From the NCBI GenBank assembly GCA_944321705.1, contig CALUMG010000003.1:124001-188000 (forward strand): a DNA stretch of 64,000 nucleotides, given 5' to 3'. This DNA comes from an uncultured Muribaculaceae bacterium (GTDB lineage: Bacteria; Bacteroidota; Bacteroidia; Bacteroidales; Muribaculaceae). The notes under the pieces were generated by a model. That model did not search any database. It was not told the DNA's origin and worked only from the letters and a program-made list of their open reading frames with translations. How positions within the stretch are numbered: the stretch's first letter is position 1; every line of letters begins with the position of its first letter. Both the position numbers and the translations under genes were made by a program. Below, piece after piece: positions 59,012-64,000 of this stretch.

Positions 59012-60355
59012 ATGAATCTTTCGCCACTAACTGCAATATCGCCCATCGACGGCAGGTATCGCTCAAAGACAGAGAGCTTGGATCTTTACTTTTCCGAATT
59101 CGCACTCATACGCTATCGCGTAAAAGTGGAAATAGAATATTTCATAGCATTATGCGAAATTCCATTGCCGCAATTGAGCGACATCGACCATAAGGTGTTC
59201 ACCCAATTAAGGGACATATATCTTAACTTCTCGATAAACGACGCACAACGGATAAAGGATATCGAAAGCATAACCAACCACGACGTAAAAGCCGTGGAAT
59301 ATTTCTTGAAAGAGCAATTTGACACGCTCGGCTTGTCGGCCCACAAGGAATTCATCCACTTCGGGCTCACGTCGCAAGACATCAACAACACCTCAGTGCC
59401 GATGTCGATAAAAGACGCGCTCCACGACGTGTACATGCCACTCGTGAACCAAATCGCCGACCTGCTCGACTCTTATGCCGAACAATGGAAAGATGTGCCG
59501 ATGCTGGCCAAGACCCATGGGCAACCGGCCTCCCCGACTCGTCTCGGAAAGGAAATCAAAGTGTTCTCATATCGCTTGCGCAACCAGCTCGCAATGCTCG
59601 AAGCAACTCCGATTTCAGGAAAATTTGGTGGAGCAACAGGAAATTTCAACGCACACCTCGCAGCATTCCCGCAATACGACTGGAGGCAATTCGCAAACGA
59701 TTTTTTGAAAAACAAGCTCGGCATAGAACGAGAACAATGGACTACGCAAATATCAAATTATGACAATCTCGGAGCCTTGTTTGACGCTCTCAAGCGCATC
59801 AACACAATCTTGATAGACCTTGACCGCGACTTCTGGCAATACATCTCGATGAACTACTTCAAGCAGAAAATCAAAGCCGGAGAAGTAGGTTCATCGGCAA
59901 TGCCACATAAAGTCAACCCAATCGACTTCGAGAACTCGGAAGGCAACCTCGGCATTGCAAATGCAATTTTCATGCACTTGTCGACCAAGCTGCCGGTTTC
60001 GAGATTGCAACGCGACCTTACCGACTCGACCGTGTTGCGCAACATTGGCGTTCCATTGGGGCACACAGTGATAGCAATGCACAGCACACTCAAAGGCCTC
60101 AACAAGCTGATATTGAACCAAGATGCAATAAACAGCGATCTTGACAACATGTGGAATGTGGTGGCCGAAGCAATCCAAACCATCCTACGTCGCGAGGGAT
60201 ATGAGAAACCTTATGAAACACTCAAGGCTCTGACTCGCACCAACAGTGTCGTCAATGCCGAAAGTATCTCGGAATTCATCGACACGCTCAATGTTTCGGA
60301 TGAAGTAAAAACAGAGTTGAAGAAATTCTCTCCTCATACTTACACGGGATATTAA
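59012..60355 (+). CDS. purB: Adenylosuccinate lyase
   Basis: Acts twice in purine synthesis: SAICAR to AICAR, and adenylosuccinate to AMP. 447 residues from MNLSPLTAISPIDGRYRSK; the frame is open 67 codons upstream, but those lie before and in the promoter region. Motifs: SPIDGRY, TNHDVKAVEYFLKEQF, FIHFGLTSQDINNTSVP, AKTHGQPASPTRLGKE (catalytic His) and the fumarase-superfamily loop GSSAMPHKVNPIDFENSEGN (catalytic Ser). It is the E. coli-like longer type. Complete. Confidence 0.97.
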   Translation: MNLSPLTAISPIDGRYRSKTESLDLYFSEFALIRYRVKVEIEYFIALCEIPLPQLSDIDHKVFTQLRDIYLNFSINDAQRIKDIESITNHDVKAVEYFLKEQFDTLGLSAHKEFIHFGLTSQDINNTSVPMSIKDALHDVYMPLVNQIADLLDSYAEQWKDVPMLAKTHGQPASPTRLGKEIKVFSYRLRNQLAMLEATPISGKFGGATGNFNAHLAAFPQYDWRQFANDFLKNKLGIEREQWTTQISNYDNLGALFDALKRINTILIDLDRDFWQYISMNYFKQKIKAGEVGSSAMPHKVNPIDFENSEGNLGIANAIFMHLSTKLPVSRLQRDLTDSTVLRNIGVPLGHTVIAMHSTLKGLNKLILNQDAINSDLDNMWNVVAEAIQTILRREGYEKPYETLKALTRTNSVVNAESISEFIDTLNVSDEVKTELKKFSPHTYTGY

Positions 60356-60376
60356 AAAACACTGAATAAACAACTT

Positions 60377-60402
60377 GGGCGGACCACCGTCAATGTCCGC
60401 CC
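60377..60402 (+). terminator. Probable terminator of purB
   Basis: GGGCGGA / TCCGCCC stem, extended by CAAC/GTTG, but followed only by GTTGTTAAC, not a clean T-run. Confidence 0.6.
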
Positions 60403-60450
60403 GGTTGTTAACAATTAGGAAAATTTAAGGCCAATTTTCACACTGCCAAG

Positions 60451-60481
60451 TTTGCATTATTTTGGCTTTTAAGTATCTTTG
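60451..60481 (+). promoter_or_regulatory. Promoter of the RGG-rich pseudouridine synthase gene
   Basis: TTTG, 19 bases, then TATCTTTG: a full consensus match. Start predicted near 60488. A short AGCC-GAGA-GGCT hairpin plus GGTTTTTT (60541-60558) just before the ATG could act as a weak attenuator. Confidence 0.75.
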
Positions 60482-60570
60482 CATTATTCAAGAACTTAAA
60501 CTCATTTCATATTCATTAATAACCTTATAGCTAAACAAATAGCCGAGAGGCTGGTTTTTTATTTATCATT

Positions 60571-62016
60571 ATGGAAGAAAACGTAGAAAAAAAAGCAAGA
60601 AGACCGCGTATTGGCGAAAGCAAAAGTGAAATCGTTGATACCAATGAAGGCCGCTACGAGCGAATAGAATACAATGCCGAAAATCGTGGCGATTCTTCTT
60701 CGAGTGGAGACTATGCATCGGGATACAACAATCAACGTGAATACGGAGACCAACGCGGCTACAATCAACGTGGAGGGTACGCCCCTCGAGGGAATTACGG
60801 GAACAACCGTTACAACAATTATGAAAACGCCGAAGGACAACAAGAAGGCGGCGAAAATGCAGGTTACCAGCAACGCGGGTACAACAACCAGCGTGGCGGG
60901 TACAACCAACGCGGAAACAACGGTGGATATAACAACCAGCGTGGTGGGTACAACAACCAGCGCGGCGGTTATAATCAACGCGGAAACAATGGTGGATATA
61001 ACAACCAACGTGGAGGATACAACAACCAACGCGGCAACAACGGTGGATATAACAACCAGCGTGGCGGGTACAACCAACGTGGCAACAACGGTGGATACAA
61101 TAACCAACGTGGCGGCTATAACCAACATGGCAACAATGGAGGGTACAACAATCAACGTGGAGGGTACAACCAACGCGGTGGTTACAATAATGGTGGAAAC
61201 CGCAACAACAATCGCCCCAACGGTGGTAAACCACAACAAATGCGCTTCACGCCGAGGCCGAAACGCATCGAATATGTTTTGCCCGAAGTTGATCCTAACG
61301 AACCGATACGTTTGAACAAATTCATGGCAAACGCAGGTGTTTGCTCGCGTCGTGAAGCCGATGAATTGATTCAAAAGGGCGAAGTAAAAGTAAACGGAAC
61401 TCCGGTTACCGAACTCGGAACAAAAATCACTCGCAACGATGTCGTTGAATACGATGGAAAAGTCGTTACGCTCGAAAGTAAGTGCTACATATTGCTCAAC
61501 AAGCCGAAGGATTGCGTTACAACAAGCGATGATCCTAACGGTCGCACAACTGTCATGGACTTGATAAAGGGTGCTTGCACCGAACGTGTTTATCCTGTAG
61601 GACGTCTCGACCGCAACACCACAGGTGTACTGCTGTTGACAAACGATGGAGACCTTGCTTCAAAACTTACACATCCTAAATATGTAAAGAAGAAAATATA
61701 TCAAGTGTGGACCGACAAGCCTATCTCGGAAGACGACATGCAACACATTGCCGATGGAGTCGAACTTGACGACGGCCCGATTCATGCCGACGCAATAAGC
61801 TATGTCTCTCCTACCGACAAGAAACAAGCCGGTATAGAAATCCACTCGGGACGCAACCGTGTGGTACGCCGCATATTCGAATCGCTCGGCTACCATGTGG
61901 TAAAACTCGACCGCGTGTACTTTGCAGGATTGACTAAAAAGAACCTTGCTCGCGGAAAATGGCGCTACTTGACACAAGAAGAAGTAAACTTCTTGAAACA
62001 AGGTTCATTCGAATAA
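60571..62016 (+). CDS. RluB/RsuA-family pseudouridine synthase with long RGG/Asn-rich N-terminal extension
   Basis: 481 residues. Residues ~1-225 are low-complexity: an acidic/basic start (KKARRPRIGESKSEI), then many copies of GGYNNQRGGYNQRGNN-like units rich in G, N, R, Y and Q. From ~232 comes a normal enzyme: an S4 RNA-binding domain (IRLNKFMANAGVCSRREADE, GEVKVNGTPVTE), then the pseudouridine synthase core with GRLDRNTTGVLLLTNDGDL (catalytic Asp), TDKPISEDDMQHIADGVE-type strands and HSGRNRVVRRIFESLGY. It modifies a uridine in large-subunit rRNA (RluB-like) or small-subunit rRNA (RsuA-like). The extension looks like an RNA-binding disordered region; cold or assembly-related roles are possible. 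Confidence 0.92.
   Translation: MEENVEKKARRPRIGESKSEIVDTNEGRYERIEYNAENRGDSSSSGDYASGYNNQREYGDQRGYNQRGGYAPRGNYGNNRYNNYENAEGQQEGGENAGYQQRGYNNQRGGYNQRGNNGGYNNQRGGYNNQRGGYNQRGNNGGYNNQRGGYNNQRGNNGGYNNQRGGYNQRGNNGGYNNQRGGYNQHGNNGGYNNQRGGYNQRGGYNNGGNRNNNRPNGGKPQQMRFTPRPKRIEYVLPEVDPNEPIRLNKFMANAGVCSRREADELIQKGEVKVNGTPVTELGTKITRNDVVEYDGKVVTLESKCYILLNKPKDCVTTSDDPNGRTTVMDLIKGACTERVYPVGRLDRNTTGVLLLTNDGDLASKLTHPKYVKKKIYQVWTDKPISEDDMQHIADGVELDDGPIHADAISYVSPTDKKQAGIEIHSGRNRVVRRIFESLGYHVVKLDRVYFAGLTKKNLARGKWRYLTQEEVNFLKQGSFE
60730..61215 (+). repeat. In-frame G/N/R/Y/Q codon repeats in the pseudouridine synthase gene
   Basis: Tandem imperfect repeats of 24-48 bases built from units such as AACAACCAGCGTGG and TACAACCAACGTGG. 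Lengths are multiples of three, so copy number can change without breaking the frame. Confidence 0.85.
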
Positions 62017-62050
62017 ACAATAATAGAATAAAAAATGAATAGTCGCGATT

Positions 62051-62114
62051 ATTGTGTTACACTTATAGACGGGCATCCCCTTTAATGGGATTGACGTGGA
62101 CGGTGTAACACAAT
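62051..62114 (+). promoter_or_regulatory. Closed-stem element ahead of asnS
   Basis: An exact 12-base inverted repeat, ATTGTGTTACAC / GTGTAACACAAT, encloses a 40-base apical region with its own small hairpin (ATCCC/GGGAT at 62075-62091). It ends 35 bases before the asnS ATG and is followed by AACGTCGTTTTT. It may be a leader RNA controlling asnS, or a weak terminator after the pseudouridine synthase gene. Confidence 0.55.
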
Positions 62115-62149
62115 AACGTCGTTTTTACAACAACCATAAAACCAACATC

Positions 62150-63544
62150 ATGTCAATAAAAAGAACTAAGATTGTCGATATCTTCGATTCGTCGCTCATT
62201 GGGCAGACGGTGTGCGTAAAAGGATGGGTAAGAACCCGTCGTGGCAACAAGAACGTGCAATTTGTGGCACTCAACGACGGTTCGACAATCAAGAACATAC
62301 AAATCGTCATAGACCTTGCCAAGTTTACCGAAGACGAGCTGAAACCAATTACCACCGGAGCAAGCCTTCATGTGGAAGGGCTTCTCGTAGAATCGCAAGG
62401 CAAGGGACAGTCGTGTGAAATTCAGGCCGACTTGATTGAAATCTACGGAACTGCCGACCCCGAAGCATATCCGTTGCAAAAGAAAGGCCACACGCTCGAA
62501 TTCTTGCGTGAAAAGGCACACTTGCGCCTACGCACCAACACATTCGGAGCAGTATTCCGCATCAGGCACAACCTCGCTTTCGCGATACACAAGTTCTTTA
62601 ACGAACATGGTTTCTTCTACCTCAACACGCCGCTCATCACTGCCAGCGACTGCGAGGGCGCAGGTGCAATGTTCCAAGTTACCACGCTCGACCTCAACAA
62701 CCTGCCTCGTACCGAAGATGGCAACATCGATTACTCACAAGATTTCTTCGGCAAGCAGACGAGTTTGACTGTCTCTGGACAGCTTGAAGGGGAACTCGGG
62801 GCAACCGCCCTCGGGGCTATATACACTTTCGGTCCGACTTTCCGTGCCGAGAACTCCAACACCCCGCGTCACCTCGCCGAGTTCTGGATGATTGAGCCTG
62901 AAGTCGCTTTCAACGACATCAACGACAATATGGACCTTGCCGAAGAGTTCATCAAATACTGCATCGGCTACGCGCTCGAGCATTCAAGGGAAGACATCGA
63001 GTTCCTCGCACAAATGTACGACAAGGAACTTATCAGCCGTCTTGAATTTGTCTTGCATAACGACTTCGTGCGTCTGTCATACTCCGAAGGCATCAAGATT
63101 CTCGAAGCATCGGGCAAGAAGTTCGAGTTCCCGGTATCATGGGGAATCGACTTGCAAAGCGAGCATGAACGCTACCTTGTAGAGGAACACTTCAAGAAGC
63201 CTGTAATCCTTACCGACTACCCGAAGGAAATCAAGGCATTCTACATGAAGATGAACGACGACGGCAAGACCGTAAGGGCAATGGACGTGCTATTCCCGAA
63301 GATTGGCGAAATAATAGGCGGCTCGGAACGTGAAGAAAACTACGACAAGCTGCTCGCACGCATCGAGGAACTCCACATCCCGATGAAGGACATGTGGTGG
63401 TATCTCGACACTCGCCGTTTCGGCACAGTGCCTCACTCGGGCTTCGGACTCGGATTCGAGCGTCTCATCCTGTTCGTGACAGGAATGACAAACATCCGCG
63501 ACGTCATCCCCTTCCCACGCACCCCAAACAACGCCGAATTTTAA
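62150..63544 (+). CDS. asnS: Asparaginyl-tRNA synthetase
   Basis: Charges tRNA-Asn. 464 residues, class IIb: an N-terminal OB-fold anticodon-binding domain ([36 protein letters not shown]), then the catalytic core with motif 1 region [18 protein letters not shown], motif 2 [20 protein letters not shown] and motif 3 [25 protein letters not shown] and the length point to AsnRS, not AspRS. Convergent with a glycosyltransferase gene, sharing a terminator. Confidence 0.97.
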   Translation: MSIKRTKIVDIFDSSLIGQTVCVKGWVRTRRGNKNVQFVALNDGSTIKNIQIVIDLAKFTEDELKPITTGASLHVEGLLVESQGKGQSCEIQADLIEIYGTADPEAYPLQKKGHTLEFLREKAHLRLRTNTFGAVFRIRHNLAFAIHKFFNEHGFFYLNTPLITASDCEGAGAMFQVTTLDLNNLPRTEDGNIDYSQDFFGKQTSLTVSGQLEGELGATALGAIYTFGPTFRAENSNTPRHLAEFWMIEPEVAFNDINDNMDLAEEFIKYCIGYALEHSREDIEFLAQMYDKELISRLEFVLHNDFVRLSYSEGIKILEASGKKFEFPVSWGIDLQSEHERYLVEEHFKKPVILTDYPKEIKAFYMKMNDDGKTVRAMDVLFPKIGEIIGGSEREENYDKLLARIEELHIPMKDMWWYLDTRRFGTVPHSGFGLGFERLILFVTGMTNIRDVIPFPRTPNNAEF

Positions 63545-63571
63545 AACTTAAAATAGCAAACACAATAAAAC

Positions 63572-63607
63572 GAGAGAGCCGCACTCACACTGGGATGCGG
63601 CTCTCTC
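63572..63607. terminator. Bidirectional terminator between asnS and the glycosyltransferase
   Basis: GAGAGAGCCGCA / TGCGGCTCTCTC, a perfect 12-base stem, with an A-rich left flank and a T-rich right flank, serving both convergent genes. Confidence 0.88.
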
Positions 63608-63637
63608 TTATATTTTATCAAATTTCTTACGTCAATA

Positions 63638-64000
63638 TCAATACAAATGCTCATATTGCTCGGCTATGTGCTTCCATGTGTAGTGCTGCCGCGCATATTC
63701 GCGCAACGGCTCGCCACTCTTAAAGTCAGGCAAAGAAAGGAGCTCCACCAATTCATCTCTACTGGGAAAATAATAAGCCTCGTTATTGGTAGTTTCGCGA
63801 TTATACACGACATCAAATGCCAGTATAGGCTTCCCAAAGAACATTGCTTCCACAAGTGACGGATTTGTACCTCCTGCGCTGTGCCCGTGAATGTAGCAAC
63901 GGCACCTGCTGCGCAACGCATAAAGCGTATCGAGATCGTACACTGCGTCAACGCAATGAATATTTTCATGTTTGCCATACTCTGCCTTCAACGTGCGCCC
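63638..64000 (-). CDS. Glycosyltransferase family 4 (partial, N-terminus beyond right edge)
   Basis: The minus-strand frame runs open to the window edge; 120 C-terminal residues are visible. HSAGGTNPSLVEAMFFGKPI is the donor-binding E-x7-E motif of GT-B enzymes, and CYIHGHSAGGTNPS is typical of the DUF1972 rhamnosyltransferase-like subgroup, as for the enzyme at 30111. The protein ends WKHIAEQYEHLY. It may belong to a second polysaccharide locus to the right of this window. Confidence 0.85.
   Translation of the reverse strand, partial: GRTLKAEYGKHENIHCVDAVYDLDTLYALRSRCRCYIHGHSAGGTNPSLVEAMFFGKPILAFDVVYNRETTNNEAYYFPSRDELVELLSLPDFKSGEPLREYARQHYTWKHIAEQYEHLY

Noticed and set aside
60559-61374. 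271-codon minus-strand frame rich in Val, Ala and Thr
   Set aside because: It is the antisense of the GGYNNQRG codon repeats; repeats keep stop codons out of several frames here, including a 213-codon frame at 60674-61315.

Overview
The window looks like an ordinary chromosomal stretch of a host-associated Bacteroidales bacterium, plausibly Muribaculaceae, although the sequence alone does not fix the family. Three things point there. Many genes are preceded by the Bacteroidetes housekeeping promoter (-7 element TAnnTTTG, sometimes with a TTTG/TTG box 19-20 bases upstream) instead of a -35/-10 pair. Gene orders such as ftsX-DUF3098-uppP-truB-queA are typical of the order. Secreted proteins end in type IX secretion-like sorting domains. 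I see no phage, plasmid, IS element, CRISPR array or rRNA operon.

Layout. 1-1255: start of a TolC-type outer-membrane efflux gene (minus strand, cut by the edge). 1.5-7.1 kb: B12-dependent methionine synthase metH and a secreted calycin-like protein. 7.3-15 kb: mostly minus-strand housekeeping genes (ddh, trpS, suhB, an Lrp regulator, an HD hydrolase, ilvE) plus a GNAT enzyme and two small proteins; three arrays of ~80-base palindromic repeats lie here. 15-19.6 kb: an outer-membrane receptor-like barrel and ribosomal protein S1. 19.7-22.1 kb: a ThiF-like E1 protein, then an acetyltransferase-DUF1893 fusion with an ECF transporter S subunit. 22.3-30 kb: CorC-type CBS protein, a lipoprotein phosphoesterase overlapping a probable outer-membrane protein, hflX, an OmpH/Skp-like lipoprotein with a tiny membrane protein, pepD and a muramidase. 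30.1-38.3 kb: an exopolysaccharide cluster (flippase, export lipoprotein, polymerase, chain-length protein, radical SAM enzyme, glycosyltransferase). 38.4-42.5 kb: ftsX-DUF3098-uppP-truB-queA. 43-46.6 kb: an abundant-looking TPR lipoprotein, a broken acyltransferase and an unknown protein. 46.7-57.6 kb: a CoA-transferase, xpt, a small ferredoxin, GT2, ACT and thioesterase genes, a GYF_2/CD225 protein, miaB, an MFS transporter, and a two-gene iron-sulfur/aldo-keto reductase operon. 58-64 kb: an orphan HigA-like antitoxin with a structured leader, tRNA-Val, purB, an RGG-rich pseudouridine synthase, asnS and the end of a glycosyltransferase.

Most notable observations: (i) an acyltransferase gene interrupted at a run of nine G, with an intact promoter and a second downstream indel, suggesting a phase-variable or decaying surface-modification gene; (ii) palindromic repeat arrays whose gene-proximal unit in all three cases supplies an exact TAnnTTTG promoter element to the following gene, with a fourth solo remnant at another promoter; (iii) a branched terminator-like RNA just ahead of xpt, a closed stem ahead of asnS, and a three-hairpin leader ahead of the orphan antitoxin; (iv) protein oddities: an acetyltransferase-DUF1893 fusion, a chain-length protein with an eroded kinase P-loop, an E1-like protein without its zinc cysteines, an exact 57-base in-frame duplication in an iron-sulfur membrane protein, and a pseudouridine synthase with ~220 residues of RGG/N repeats. 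All functions are inferred by reading motifs; no database search was run.
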